Notes: a model not told the origin generated them from the sequence alone. A stretch of DNA of 64,000 nucleotides from an uncultured Chryseobacterium sp. (GCA_913778085.1 CAJYXJ010000004.1:27346-91345), one strand, 5' to 3'. Counted from the first letter of the stretch, positions 8,469-18,028 are shown. Numbers and translations are program-made.

Positions 8469-9143
8469 TTACTTTCCAAGAGGCCCCAGCAGTGAACCGG
8501 AGTTCCGGATTTCATAATCTTCGATAATATTAAATATCCCGTTCACAAGCTGTTCTGAAGCCAGTTGGCTCAACCCTTCCGAATTGACGGCTGTTTTGCT
8601 TCCTAATAGGCTTCCCAGGAAATTGCTTCCGGATAAAGCGGTATTGATGCTTTTTACAATCCCATATTGATTAAGCTGCTCATCCACCTTCGGCATAATG
8701 GCCGCAATCAGCTGCTGGGAAGTTTTTTCCTTTAAAATCAATGTAGCTGTTCCCTTTTCTCCCTGAATGATTCTCGTAACGTCCTGCGCATTTAAGCTGT
8801 TGACTGCCCCTACTAAGATTGGCTTTGAAATATTAACGGTATAGGCTGCTGCATCAGCAATATAAGCACGTTCTTTTGCGACCAGTGAAGGTGCTACCTT
8901 TTCCAGTACCGAATTAATATCCCTCAGCTGTTTCGGCAACGCTTTATCAACCATATTGTTCTGCAAAAATGCATCCCGGTTGCTGTAAATGCTCGCCCCT
9001 TTATCGATTCCATTAAGAAGAAGCCTTTTAATGATCGATAATCCAAGATCAGACGTTGCCAGTGTCGTGCAGGATTGCACAGTGGTATTGATAACAGCTC
9101 CGGTTCCGACAAGTAAAGCTGCAGCGATGATGTATTTTTTCAT
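8469..9143 (-). CDS. DUF4197 domain protein, exported
   Basis: A 224-residue protein with an N-terminal signal and a Cys at residue 25 (VQSC) that could be a lipobox-like site, followed by the all-helical DUF4197 domain: GIDKGASIYSNRDAFLQNNMVDKALP, LPKQLRDINSVLEKV, and GLSQLASEQLVNGIFNIIEDYE at the C-terminus. The family is widespread in Bacteroidetes and Proteobacteria with no known role. A good promoter lies upstream at 9183-9214 on the same strand. Confidence 0.85.
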   Translation of the reverse strand: MKKYIIAAALLVGTGAVINTTVQSCTTLATSDLGLSIIKRLLLNGIDKGASIYSNRDAFLQNNMVDKALPKQLRDINSVLEKVAPSLVAKERAYIADAAAYTVNISKPILVGAVNSLNAQDVTRIIQGEKGTATLILKEKTSQQLIAAIMPKVDEQLNQYGIVKSINTALSGSNFLGSLLGSKTAVNSEGLSQLASEQLVNGIFNIIEDYEIRNSGSLLGPLGK

Positions 9144-9182
9144 TGGTATTGATTAAAAAGTATAAGATCTCAAATAGTGAAC

Positions 9183-9214
9183 CAAATTTATGACGCCGGA
9201 CTTAGTTTAACAAA
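9183..9214 (-). promoter_or_regulatory. Promoter of the DUF4197 gene
   Basis: Read on the minus strand, TTTG (9214-9211) and TAAATTTG (9190-9183) are 20 nt apart, an ideal flavobacterial promoter. The transcript would start near 9176, about 33 nt before the ATG at 9143. Confidence 0.65.
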
Positions 9215-9259
9215 TTTTAAAAGAATTATATTAATTCATTATGTGTTGAAATATTTTTA

Positions 9260-9267
9260 TATTTTTG
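9260..9267 (+). promoter_or_regulatory. -7 element (TATTTTTG) of the T9SS type A cargo gene
   Basis: An exact TAnnTTTG match lies 22 nt before the ATG at 9290. No clear -33 TTG is found at the usual spacing. Confidence 0.45.
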
Positions 9268-9289
9268 AATATCAAATTAAAAATATATT

Positions 9290-10897
9290 ATGAAACAGAC
9301 TTTTTTACTTCTTTTTGGGTTTATAACCTTACTCGTTAAGTCACAGATGACGGTTGGATTTAAAGATTTTAAGGTGAATGGTAATGAGCAAAGTATTAAT
9401 TCTCCCATTAATTTATGGACAAACTCTTCGGCGAATGTTAAGTTCACAATAACCTATTCTAAATCTTCTACTTATGTCGTAGGAAACTGTACCGTATTCG
9501 TACGGTCCTATAATAGCAATGGGCAATATACGGATCTGATCACTCCTATCAATACCTATTTTGCAGATTCCGTAACCAGTTTTGCTACGGCTATTGATAC
9601 AGATATTTATGCAAATAATATCACCTTCAACTCCGGAAATTACTTAGTGGTAGAAGTGGTACGATCGGGTGGCGGCGGATGGTCTTCTCCAAAAGTTGAC
9701 ATCGTAAAGACCCCTACTTTTACATTAAATCCTGTTAGTGTTGCCATTCCTTGTGGTTCTGCAAATCCGGTAACATTTACCTGTAATAGTAATACTGAGA
9801 TTGGCGCATTTTCCTATAAGTGGAATGTAGGAACCGGATGGAGCAGAGACGGAAATCCTGTTTCAGGTAGTATTACCACCAATACGAATTCTCTTACTTT
9901 AACACCAACTAATCCTACGGTATTGCCATCAGGCGTTTCAGTGGATGTTACTTGGAATAGTAATTATTCATTTACCAGATACTGTGAAGTTAAAAGGCAG
10001 GCTTTTGATAATTCCAATTCATTACAGATAACAGGAAGTGATATTACAGTTTGTACTTTTCCAACCACCTTATCGTATAATATAAATGCTGCCAACGGAG
10101 ATTCCGTCTCATGGACGAGCTCTGACAGTACGATCGGTGAACTGCAAAATACAAGTGGTACTTCGGTAAACGTAATTATAAAAAGGCAGGGTGAAATTAC
10201 ACTGACAGCTGTTGTTACGAATTCATGCGGACAGAATAAAACAGTGAGCAGAAAAATATGGGCAGGTACTCCTCTGGTTTACATGCCGAATGTTTCATGC
10301 GGTAATCCTTACGATAGTGTATGTTTTAATTCCAACTATAATGTTCAGACCGGACAGTATAGCAATATAGTGGTGGATGCATTAGGCTTTGATGCGACAG
10401 CAAATCCTAATACAGACTTTGAGTGGGAAAAAATCAGCGGTCCCTTTACCTTCGTTTCTTATGGAAATGGCAACTATTCAAATGTGTCAAACAATGGAAA
10501 TAAAGTAACAGGTAGAATGGCCATTATGTATATTACTTCCGGTTATAATTACATACAGGTAAGAGCGAGGGCAAAAAACAGCTGTGGCTGGGGACCGTGG
10601 AAAAGCATCCTGTTCCAAAGCGGCGGCTCAAGAATGTCGATGGAAGTAAAAAAATACATGGTTTCACCAAATCCCGCGTCGGACTTTGTCCATATTGCTT
10701 TATTTGATAAAGCCGATTCGCAAGAACCCAATGGAGGATATGCTGAGCTGTACAATGCATCAGGAAACAAAGTTGGTAAGACCGATCTCGAGAACAACAG
10801 TGGAAAAATTTCTGTGATGGGACTTATAAAAGGAATTTATACCTTAAAAATATACTCCGGAAAAATACAGGAAAATCATCAGTTGATTGTAAAATAA
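9290..10897 (+). CDS. Secreted protein with T9SS type A sorting domain
   Basis: A 535-residue exported protein. A signal peptide (ending near LVKSQ) is followed by several Ig/PKD-like beta domains (VSWTSSDSTIGELQNTSGTSV and GPFTFVSYG-type strands) and a C-terminal T9SS type A domain over about 455-535: MVSPNPASDFVHI, AELYNASGNKVGKTDL and the closing GLIKGIYTLKIYSG plus a basic end. The C-terminal domain sends the protein through the type IX system to the cell surface. No catalytic motif is seen; adhesin or surface structural role is a guess. It ends in a strong terminator. Confidence 0.9.
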   Translation: MKQTFLLLFGFITLLVKSQMTVGFKDFKVNGNEQSINSPINLWTNSSANVKFTITYSKSSTYVVGNCTVFVRSYNSNGQYTDLITPINTYFADSVTSFATAIDTDIYANNITFNSGNYLVVEVVRSGGGGWSSPKVDIVKTPTFTLNPVSVAIPCGSANPVTFTCNSNTEIGAFSYKWNVGTGWSRDGNPVSGSITTNTNSLTLTPTNPTVLPSGVSVDVTWNSNYSFTRYCEVKRQAFDNSNSLQITGSDITVCTFPTTLSYNINAANGDSVSWTSSDSTIGELQNTSGTSVNVIIKRQGEITLTAVVTNSCGQNKTVSRKIWAGTPLVYMPNVSCGNPYDSVCFNSNYNVQTGQYSNIVVDALGFDATANPNTDFEWEKISGPFTFVSYGNGNYSNVSNNGNKVTGRMAIMYITSGYNYIQVRARAKNSCGWGPWKSILFQSGGSRMSMEVKKYMVSPNPASDFVHIALFDKADSQEPNGGYAELYNASGNKVGKTDLENNSGKISVMGLIKGIYTLKIYSGKIQENHQLIVK

Positions 10898-10928
10898 AAT
10901 TGGTTATTCCATATAACTAGATAAAATT

Positions 10929-10961
10929 AAAAGCTGTTTCAAATTTTGAAACAGCTTTTTT
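10929..10961 (+). terminator. Terminator of the T9SS type A cargo gene
   Basis: A nearly uninterrupted inverted repeat of 13-15 bp (AAAAGCTGTTTCAAA / TTTGAAACAGCTTTT) followed by T residues lies 31 nt after the stop codon. Confidence 0.85.
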
Positions 10962-11030
10962 GTAAATCTTTTTTACTTTACAATTATGCTGCAAATTATA
11001 ATTTATTAGAAAAAAGTTAAATAATTTTAC

Positions 11031-11070
11031 ATATTGCCATATTGCCATATTGCCATATTGCCATATTTCC
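11031..11070 (+). repeat. 8-bp tandem repeat upstream of the susC gene
   Basis: Five adjacent units: four exact copies of ATATTGCC and one variant ATATTTCC. It lies in the 567-nt AT-rich gap between the T9SS cargo gene and susC, about 285 nt before the proposed -7 element. Otherwise the gap from 10962 to 11354 shows nothing I can name. Confidence 0.85.
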
Positions 11071-11354
11071 AGATTATCATTTATAGATAAAATATATCCC
11101 TAGTGATTATAAATAGGTACGAAACTACATGATATCTTTGAAAAAATAATTATGATAAGAAGAAAATATTAAAAAGTGTTAATTAATTTTAGTCAAGATA
11201 TAATTATATTATGTTGTTTGATTAAATTGATTTGTTGATTTATTATTTATATATGTATAGTACAGAGTGGAATAAATTGTATAATTCACAAATAACTAAT
11301 TTAAAGTTAATGTAAAAATTTTAAGTAAAATTAACATTGTTAAATATATTTTTA

Positions 11355-11362
11355 TATTTTTG
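11355..11362 (+). promoter_or_regulatory. Probable -7 element (TATTTTTG) of the susC operon
   Basis: Exact TAnnTTTG match in a very AT-rich stretch, about 103 nt before the susC ATG, leaving a leader of roughly 95 nt. A TTG at 11337-11339 is only 15 nt upstream, short of the usual spacing. Confidence 0.4.
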
Positions 11363-11464
11363 ACTAATGTCTTTTTTTGAGAATACGCAGAATGTTATCG
11401 GAAAAAGTATGAAAAGGCTTTTCCTTTTCAAAGATAATTGATTGTACGAATAAATTTAAACTAT

Positions 11465-14305
11465 ATGAAACAACGTGATTTAAAGTATTCATGTCTCATT
11501 GCCGTTCTCTATTTCGGAATGAATGTGAATGCACAAACAACACCAAGAGATACTGTTGCCAAAGAGCAGAAGATTGAGGAGGTGGTGATGATTGGGTATG
11601 GTAGTGCTAAGAAAAGAGATTTGACGGGATCTATTGCTAAAGTAAGCGGTTCTGATCTGGCAGATAAACCTAATGCAAATGCAGCAGCATCGCTACAAGG
11701 TAAGGTAGCTGGTTTAGCTGTAGTTAACTCCGGGCAACCAGGATCAACACCCGATATCAGAATTAGGGGAACAGTAAGCCGATACAATTCCAGACCACTT
11801 TATGTAGTGGATGGTATATGGTCTGATAATATGGATTTCGTTAATTCAAATGATATTGAATCTGTAGAAGTTTTAAAGGATGCTTCCTCACTAGCTATCT
11901 TCGGGGTAAGAGGTGCTAACGGTGTTATTATAGTTACCACAAAAAGAGCTAAAACGGGTAAGCCTACTATTAATTTCAGTTCTTCCTTGGGGACAAAATT
12001 TTTAACGGGAAAACCGGAATTAACCAATGCGGCGGAGTTCAGAACTTTATATGACAGAAACAGAGCAAACCAAGGTCTTGCACCTTACAGTTATTATAAT
12101 GTTTTCAATGCTGATACAGATTGGATTGATGCTATTACCAACAATGGAGCTACAATTATTAAAAACGATATTAGCTTTTCCAGTTCCACAGAAAAAAATA
12201 AAACTTATTTTGGTATAGGGCAATTGGAAGAACAAGGAATTATTAATAATGAGCTTTTGAAAAGATTTAATGTTAATTTTAACAATGAATTTAGTTTCAG
12301 CAAAAATTTTAAAGTTGGTTTTTCAGTTAACGGATCTTATACAAATAACCCAAGACTACAAAGTTATGCATCATCACTTGTAGCAGTTCCTATCGTTGAA
12401 CCTTTTAATAACAACGCAGGACTATATAATCAACTTCCTATCGGATTGGGAGATGCTCAGGTTGGAAACCCACTACTTTCAGTAGATTATTTGAGCGGAA
12501 CACAAATTTCAAAAACATATAGAATATTAGCCAATGCTTTTGCCGAGTTGAAATTTTGGAATGATTTTACTTTCCGTACCAATTATATGGTGGATCTAGG
12601 GATGACACGTGCAAGAGGATATAATCCTGTTACCAAGTTATACGTTGGAGAAACAGGAGGTACTACAAATGCTTTTGGAGGAAGACAGCTTACTTCAGTT
12701 TATCAAAACTCTACGGACAATATCATTACACAACAAGAGTATTTGCTGACATGGAATAAAAACTTAAACGGGCATAACATCACAGCAACTGCAGGATATA
12801 CAGTTTATGATGAAAAATTTGAGCAAATGAGTGGTAATGTTACACAGAAAGCTGGTGAGCAAAATGCAATTCCGTGGAATAAAAGATTTTGGTATTTAGA
12901 TACTTATCCATTTGGTGATCCTGCAACAAGAACTGCAAATTCATCTGAATATGATGACGGAGCTAGTATTTCTTACCTTGCAAGGATTTTATATAATTAC
13001 CAGGGGAAATATATTTTTAATGCTTCCTTCAGAAGGGATGGATCCGCGACCTTTGCAGCAGATAACCCGAATCAGTATCAGAATTTCTGGGCATTGGGTG
13101 CTGCATGGGATATGGGTAAAGAAAATTTTATGAATGGCGGGTTTTTTAATTCATTGAAATTAAAGGGATCTTATGGACAGTTGGGGAACAGATTCTCACC
13201 ATACAGATATCCGAACTATCCAGGGTATGTAAGTGGAGCTAACGCGGTATTTGCAGACGTGGCTTTCCAAAAAGAACTTTATCCAGGATATGTTTTAGCA
13301 TGGCAAAATTCTCCAAATTTGAAATGGGAAGTAATCACGAGTTATGAAGCGGGGTTTGAAGCCTCAGCATTTAATAATAGACTTAGCGTAGAAGGAGTTT
13401 ATTACAATAAAAGAACGAAAGATTTACTTAACTATGTAACAGGAGTTCAAAATTATTTTAGAAATTCCGGAGAAATTGAAAATAAAGGTATTGAAGGATC
13501 AATATCTTGGAGAGATAAAATCGGTGAGGACTTTAGTTATTCTATCGGAGGAAATATTACAACGTATAATAACAAAGTATTATCTGTATTTGAACCTGGA
13601 TACAGAATTTTTGATGGAAATTCCGTAACGGAAGCAGGATATCCAATCGGATATTTCTATGGATATGTTGTTGAAGGAATTTATCAGACAAATGCTGATG
13701 TTTTATTATCTCCGACAAGTACTTTAGGAACATATGGTCCTGGAGATCTAAAATTTAAAGATTTGAACGGCGATGGTAAGATAGATGATAAGGACAGAAC
13801 AATTATTGGAAATCCTACTCCTGATTTCACATATGCTCTGAATCTTAATCTTAATTATAAAAACTGGTCATTAGGAATTGACGTACAAGGAGTTTATGGT
13901 AATGAAATTTTAAGAAATTGGGGTAACGGAAGTACATTTGCCCAGTTTAATTATAGAAGAGATCGGCTACAGGCTTGGAATGGGCCAGGAACATCGAACT
14001 GGGAACCTATTATCAATGACGGAAATAATTATAACACGAATAATGTTTCTAATTATATGATCGAGGATGGAAGTTATGTAAGATTAAGAAATATTCAGCT
14101 GGGTTATAATTTTAATCCAAATGTGGCTAAATCAATTGGTTTGAGTAGTCTTAAGCTTTATCTAAACGCCCAAAACCTTGTTACATGGAAAAACAATTCA
14201 GGTTTTACTCCCGAAGCTGGCGGTACACCAACACAATTTGGTGTAGATAATGGAGGATATCCTTTACCTATTATAACGACTATGGGTGTAAATGTAACAT
14301 TTTAA
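11465..14305 (+). CDS. SusC/RagA-family TonB-dependent outer-membrane receptor
   Basis: A 946-residue outer-membrane transporter that imports oligosaccharides with its SusD partner, driven by TonB. A signal peptide (ending NVNAQ) is followed directly by the TonB box region (KIEEVVMIGYGSAKKRDLTGS), the plug domain (SLQGKVAGLAVV, PDIRIRG, PLYVVDGI, VEVLKDASSLAIFGVRGANGVIIVTTK) and the 22-strand barrel ending in GVNVTF. The N-terminal carboxypeptidase-like domain common in SusC proteins is missing. The ATG at 11465 is preferred over an upstream in-frame TTG at 11438 because it begins the signal peptide. SusD starts 10 nt after the stop. Base composition is clearly more AT-rich than the enzymes downstream. 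Confidence 0.95.
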   Translation: MKQRDLKYSCLIAVLYFGMNVNAQTTPRDTVAKEQKIEEVVMIGYGSAKKRDLTGSIAKVSGSDLADKPNANAAASLQGKVAGLAVVNSGQPGSTPDIRIRGTVSRYNSRPLYVVDGIWSDNMDFVNSNDIESVEVLKDASSLAIFGVRGANGVIIVTTKRAKTGKPTINFSSSLGTKFLTGKPELTNAAEFRTLYDRNRANQGLAPYSYYNVFNADTDWIDAITNNGATIIKNDISFSSSTEKNKTYFGIGQLEEQGIINNELLKRFNVNFNNEFSFSKNFKVGFSVNGSYTNNPRLQSYASSLVAVPIVEPFNNNAGLYNQLPIGLGDAQVGNPLLSVDYLSGTQISKTYRILANAFAELKFWNDFTFRTNYMVDLGMTRARGYNPVTKLYVGETGGTTNAFGGRQLTSVYQNSTDNIITQQEYLLTWNKNLNGHNITATAGYTVYDEKFEQMSGNVTQKAGEQNAIPWNKRFWYLDTYPFGDPATRTANSSEYDDGASISYLARILYNYQGKYIFNASFRRDGSATFAADNPNQYQNFWALGAAWDMGKENFMNGGFFNSLKLKGSYGQLGNRFSPYRYPNYPGYVSGANAVFADVAFQKELYPGYVLAWQNSPNLKWEVITSYEAGFEASAFNNRLSVEGVYYNKRTKDLLNYVTGVQNYFRNSGEIENKGIEGSISWRDKIGEDFSYSIGGNITTYNNKVLSVFEPGYRIFDGNSVTEAGYPIGYFYGYVVEGIYQTNADVLLSPTSTLGTYGPGDLKFKDLNGDGKIDDKDRTIIGNPTPDFTYALNLNLNYKNWSLGIDVQGVYGNEILRNWGNGSTFAQFNYRRDRLQAWNGPGTSNWEPIINDGNNYNTNNVSNYMIEDGSYVRLRNIQLGYNFNPNVAKSIGLSSLKLYLNAQNLVTWKNNSGFTPEAGGTPTQFGVDNGGYPLPIITTMGVNVTF

Positions 14306-14315
14306 TATTTAAATT

Positions 14316-15764
14316 ATGAAAATCAATACAATTATTAAATATTCATTATTCACGGCAGCATGCTTTTTATCTTTAAATTCCTGCAGTGATGATTTTTTAG
14401 ACAGAAAACCATTAGGAGTTGCTACTGAAGGGGAAGCGGGAATCGGAGGAGCTGAGGCTAAAATATTTGGATTATATAGTCAGCTTAGAACTGAAGGAGG
14501 AGTAACAGACTGGACAAGACACTGGTTTCAAAGTATTCGTTCAGATGATGCTATGAAGGGAAGTATACCGGCAGATGCTTCAGCTATGGGAAATATAATG
14601 GATAATTTTCAATATTCTAAAACAGAAGGTACAGCTGTTGCTAACTGGAACGGACACTATAAACTTATTTTTGCATGTAATGGAGTAATAGCGGATATTG
14701 AGGCAATTCAAAATCCGGATGCTGCAACATTAGTAAATTTGGGAGAAGCAAAAGCTGTTAGAGCTTTTGCATACTTTGATCTCAGAAGAGATTATGGTGA
14801 AATTCCTTTGATAACTAAAAAGGTTCTTAATCCTCAGGATGAGATTAAGGCCAAATCAAGTGTAGCAGAAGTTGATGCCCAAATTAAAAGTGATTTGCAA
14901 TTTGCCGCTTCTGTTTTACCAGCAGAATGGCAGAGCCAAAAAGGAAGAGCTACAAATGGTATGGCAAAATCCTATCTTGCTAAATTAGCACTTTATCAAA
15001 AAAGCTGGGGAGAAGCACTGGCTTTTTCAGAAACTGTAATTAATTCGGGAATGTATTCTTTATTGTCTTCTTATTCAACTTTATTTACTGATCAAGGAGA
15101 TAATAGATCTGAATCTATCTGGGAAGTGCAGTTTGCAAGAATCAACAAAATTAATTATTCCAACAACTATTGGGAGTCTCAAGGTGTAAGAGGCTCAGGA
15201 AGTTGGGATTTGGGATGGGGTTTTAATGTGCCAACGATGAATCTGGTAAATGCCTATGAATCTGGAGATGTACGTAAAGCAGCAACAATACTTGCTTCAG
15301 GGGGCCCGGAAGGTGTCCCTACCACTTTAGCATCTATTCAACCTTATTGGAATAAAAAGGCATATACTGATCCTGCAAGAAGAGCTCAAGAAGGAGAAAA
15401 CAAAAATCATTGGACAAACATTAAATTAATGAGATATGCTGATGTAATTCTTATTGCGGCAGAAGCCGCTAATGAAATTGGGAATATCGCAAAAGCAACG
15501 ACATATCTGAATTTAATAAGAACACGAGCAGGATTAGGAAATACAACTGCTGTTACACAGACTCAACTGAGAGATGCTATTAAGCAGGAAAGAAGAGTTG
15601 AATTTGCTATGGAAGGAGAAAGATTCTACGATTTGGTTCGTTGGGGAGATGCTGTAACAGTACTTGGTTCTTTAGGGTATCAAGATAGAAATAAATACTT
15701 CCCGATCCCACAGGAAGCTATCGATAAATCACAGGGTGTTTTAATTCAAAATCCTAACTATTAA
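14316..15764 (+). CDS. SusD/RagB-family glycan-binding lipoprotein
   Basis: A 482-residue surface lipoprotein (lipobox LNSC, then SDDFLDRKPLG) that caps the SusC barrel and hands glycan to it. The helical TPR-rich SusD fold is visible in LGEAKAVRAFAYFDLRRDYGEIPL, NGMAKSYLAKLALYQ, the central IWEVQFA region, and the C-terminal NLIRTRAGL, RRVEFAMEGERFYDLVRWGD and YFPIPQEAIDKSQGVLIQNPNY, which are strong family signatures. It is spaced 10 nt from both neighbours, so it is in one operon with susC and the LamG gene. Confidence 0.95.
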   Translation: MKINTIIKYSLFTAACFLSLNSCSDDFLDRKPLGVATEGEAGIGGAEAKIFGLYSQLRTEGGVTDWTRHWFQSIRSDDAMKGSIPADASAMGNIMDNFQYSKTEGTAVANWNGHYKLIFACNGVIADIEAIQNPDAATLVNLGEAKAVRAFAYFDLRRDYGEIPLITKKVLNPQDEIKAKSSVAEVDAQIKSDLQFAASVLPAEWQSQKGRATNGMAKSYLAKLALYQKSWGEALAFSETVINSGMYSLLSSYSTLFTDQGDNRSESIWEVQFARINKINYSNNYWESQGVRGSGSWDLGWGFNVPTMNLVNAYESGDVRKAATILASGGPEGVPTTLASIQPYWNKKAYTDPARRAQEGENKNHWTNIKLMRYADVILIAAEAANEIGNIAKATTYLNLIRTRAGLGNTTAVTQTQLRDAIKQERRVEFAMEGERFYDLVRWGDAVTVLGSLGYQDRNKYFPIPQEAIDKSQGVLIQNPNY

Positions 15765-15774
15765 TTTTTTATTC

Positions 15775-16587
15775 ATGAAAAATATTATAAAAGTAATAAG
15801 TATATCTTGTTTATCATTGATTTTAGCCAATTGTCAGGATATGGAAAGACCTGAATTAGGAGAGTATCCGTTGGATCAAGCTAACTTGCCAGCAGGTAAT
15901 TTAAGATTTTTTGTACCCTTTGATAAAAGTGGTACAGATCTAAAAAATAAATTTGCTGAGGAATTATCAGGATATCCGTGCTTTGCTCCAGATAATACGA
16001 TAACACAAATAGACGGAATTTCAGGTAAAGCCTTTAAAGGCGGAAGCTCTGAAGTTTTTTTAAAATATCTTAACTCTAATGATTTTGCAACAAAAGCAGG
16101 AAGTTTTACGGTAGCGTTTTGGGAAAGAAATGGAGATTCAAGTAATACTGAATTTGCATTTAGTATGACAAGTGACAATTGGGCTAAAGCAAGCATGTTC
16201 GCTCTTTTCGAAGGTACGGCAGCATCTCCTACGGTTAAATTTTTTGTTGATGAGCAACCGGGTGATAAATGGTTTGAATGGCCATCCGATACAAGCTTGT
16301 CAGGCATTTATGATAATCAATGGCATCATTTGGCCTTTGTATATGATGCTACTACTTCCGGGATGACGCTATATGTAGATGGAATAGCAAAGTCTACTAA
16401 AACTTGGGCTGGCCATGGAGCGATTAAATTTAATGTTGCTAAAATTAATGGATTTAGAATTGGAGGTTCAGGAAATCCAAGCGAAGGTTGGATGAAATCG
16501 TGGTCGGGAAGCTTAGATCAGTTCAGAATGTATGTCAATGCGCTTACAGTTACTGAGGTAAATGATCTATTTGTTAATAAAAAATAA
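15775..16587 (+). CDS. LamG-domain surface lipoprotein, probable glycan-binding protein
   Basis: A 270-residue lipoprotein (lipobox LANC at residues 17-20) with one concanavalin-A-like/LamG jellyroll over about 45-265. Family marks are SGKAFKGG, the SFTVAFWERN strand, NQWHHLAFVYDATTSGMTLYVDGIA with its WHH core, and the late SGSLDQFRMYVNALTVTEV. At this place in the operon it most likely acts as a surface glycan-binding protein that adds affinity to SusCD. It has no glycosidase catalytic pair that I can see. Composition matches SusC/SusD. Confidence 0.85.
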   Translation: MKNIIKVISISCLSLILANCQDMERPELGEYPLDQANLPAGNLRFFVPFDKSGTDLKNKFAEELSGYPCFAPDNTITQIDGISGKAFKGGSSEVFLKYLNSNDFATKAGSFTVAFWERNGDSSNTEFAFSMTSDNWAKASMFALFEGTAASPTVKFFVDEQPGDKWFEWPSDTSLSGIYDNQWHHLAFVYDATTSGMTLYVDGIAKSTKTWAGHGAIKFNVAKINGFRIGGSGNPSEGWMKSWSGSLDQFRMYVNALTVTEVNDLFVNKK

Positions 16588-16598
16588 TTTAGATGATG

Positions 16599-16628
16599 GA
16601 TAAAAGGAAGAGAAATCTTCCTTTTATC
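16599..16628 (+). other. 13-bp hairpin with GAAA loop before the first GH144-like gene
   Basis: A perfect stem GATAAAAGGAAGA / TCTTCCTTTTATC closes a GAAA tetraloop. It ends 11 nt before the ATG at 16640 and no T-run follows the stem, so it may be an RNA processing or attenuation site between the transport genes and the enzyme genes rather than a full terminator. Confidence 0.6.
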
Positions 16629-16639
16629 ATATTTGTGAT

Positions 16640-18028
16640 ATGAAAAAAGTTTTAACAATAGCATTTTTTACAGGATGGATATTCAATTCTTGTTCATCTG
16701 ATGATGCATCGTCAATATCTGAAGTACCCAATGAAGGCAGCACTAACAATCCCACAAACAACTACACCGATTCCCAGCTCATCGAAATGGTCCAGAAAGA
16801 CGCCCTAAAATATTTCTGGGATTATGCCGAAACCAATTCGAAATTGGCGCGTGAAAGGTACCATACGGATAATCCGGGACAGGACGCCAATATCGTTACG
16901 ACGGGAGGTTCAGGTTTTGGATTGATGACGATTCTGGTAGGGGTTAAAAATGGATATATTTCAAGAGCAGAGGCAGTTTCCAGACTTACCACATCGCTAA
17001 ACTTCCTTCAGAATGCCAGTCGTTTTCATGGAGCGTGGCCGCACTGGATCAATGGAACCAATGGCCAGGTAGTACCTTTCAGTCAGTACGACAATGGTGG
17101 AGATCTTGTTGAAACGGCTTTTTTGGCGCAGGGATTAATCTGTGTAAGGGAATATTTCAAAACGTCATCTGATGCTACGGAACTTTCGCTTTCCCAAAAA
17201 GCCGATGCACTTTGGAAAGGAGTAGAGTGGAACTGGTACACCCAGGGGCAGAATGTCCTGTATTGGCATTGGTCTCCAAATTACAACTTTCAAATCAACA
17301 TGCAGCTGAAAGGTTTTGATGAAACCCTGATGACTTACGTAATGGCTGCTGCTTCACCGAACTACTCCATTAGCAAATCCGTTTACCAGCAGGGATGGGC
17401 AAGAAGCGGAAGCATCAAAAATACAGGTTCCCAATACGGAATTCCTTTAACAGTCAATCATAACGGAGCCAGTGGAACGGTTGGACCGATGTTTTGGTCG
17501 CATTATTCATTCTTGGGATTGGATCCTAGAGGTTTATCAGATGAATATGTTAACTATGGCGATGCAACGACCAACCATGCAAAAATTATGTACCAGTACT
17601 GTGTTACGAATCCTAAAGGATGGCAGGGCTACAATTCAAAAAGTTGGGGACTTACCGCAAGCTATTCCAGAAATTCGGACGGTTCCACAGGATATGCAGC
17701 ACACCAGCCAAACAATGATCTAGGAGTGATTTCTCCTACTGCTGCCCTGTCAAGTATGCCTTATACACCAACGGAAAGTATGAGTATGCTCAGGTTTTTA
17801 TACAATGAAAATTACAATAAATATGTGGGCGTTGCAGGACCATATGATGCCTATTCTGTTCAGTATAATTGGGTAACGCCAAGATATCTGGCAATTGACC
17901 AGGGAACCATTGCCCCCATGGTGGAAAATTATAAAAATCAATTCCTTTGGCAGTTGTTTATGAATGCCCCGGATATTAAGCAGGGCCTTATTAAACTAGG
18001 TTTTCACTCCTCACAATATGGATTTTAA
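16640..18028 (+). CDS. GH144-like endo-beta-1,2-glucanase (glucoamylase-family fold), lipoprotein, copy 1
   Basis: A 462-residue lipoprotein (lipobox FNSC) with an (alpha/alpha)6-barrel of the Glycoamylase family. The block DNGGDLVET has Asp151, Asp155 and Glu158, and Glu228 follows 70 residues later in FDETLMTYV. From memory, this spacing matches the catalytic candidates Asp135, Asp139, Glu142 and Glu211 of the Chitinophaga pinensis GH144 enzyme, which cuts beta-1,2-glucan internally. Other marks are FWDYAETNSKLARERYH, GGSGFGLMTILVG and WPHWINGTNG. A shift from AT-rich to balanced composition falls near base 16720, just after the signal region. Substrate is inferred from family and from the GH3 neighbour. 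Confidence 0.85.
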   Translation: MKKVLTIAFFTGWIFNSCSSDDASSISEVPNEGSTNNPTNNYTDSQLIEMVQKDALKYFWDYAETNSKLARERYHTDNPGQDANIVTTGGSGFGLMTILVGVKNGYISRAEAVSRLTTSLNFLQNASRFHGAWPHWINGTNGQVVPFSQYDNGGDLVETAFLAQGLICVREYFKTSSDATELSLSQKADALWKGVEWNWYTQGQNVLYWHWSPNYNFQINMQLKGFDETLMTYVMAAASPNYSISKSVYQQGWARSGSIKNTGSQYGIPLTVNHNGASGTVGPMFWSHYSFLGLDPRGLSDEYVNYGDATTNHAKIMYQYCVTNPKGWQGYNSKSWGLTASYSRNSDGSTGYAAHQPNNDLGVISPTAALSSMPYTPTESMSMLRFLYNENYNKYVGVAGPYDAYSVQYNWVTPRYLAIDQGTIAPMVENYKNQFLWQLFMNAPDIKQGLIKLGFHSSQYGF

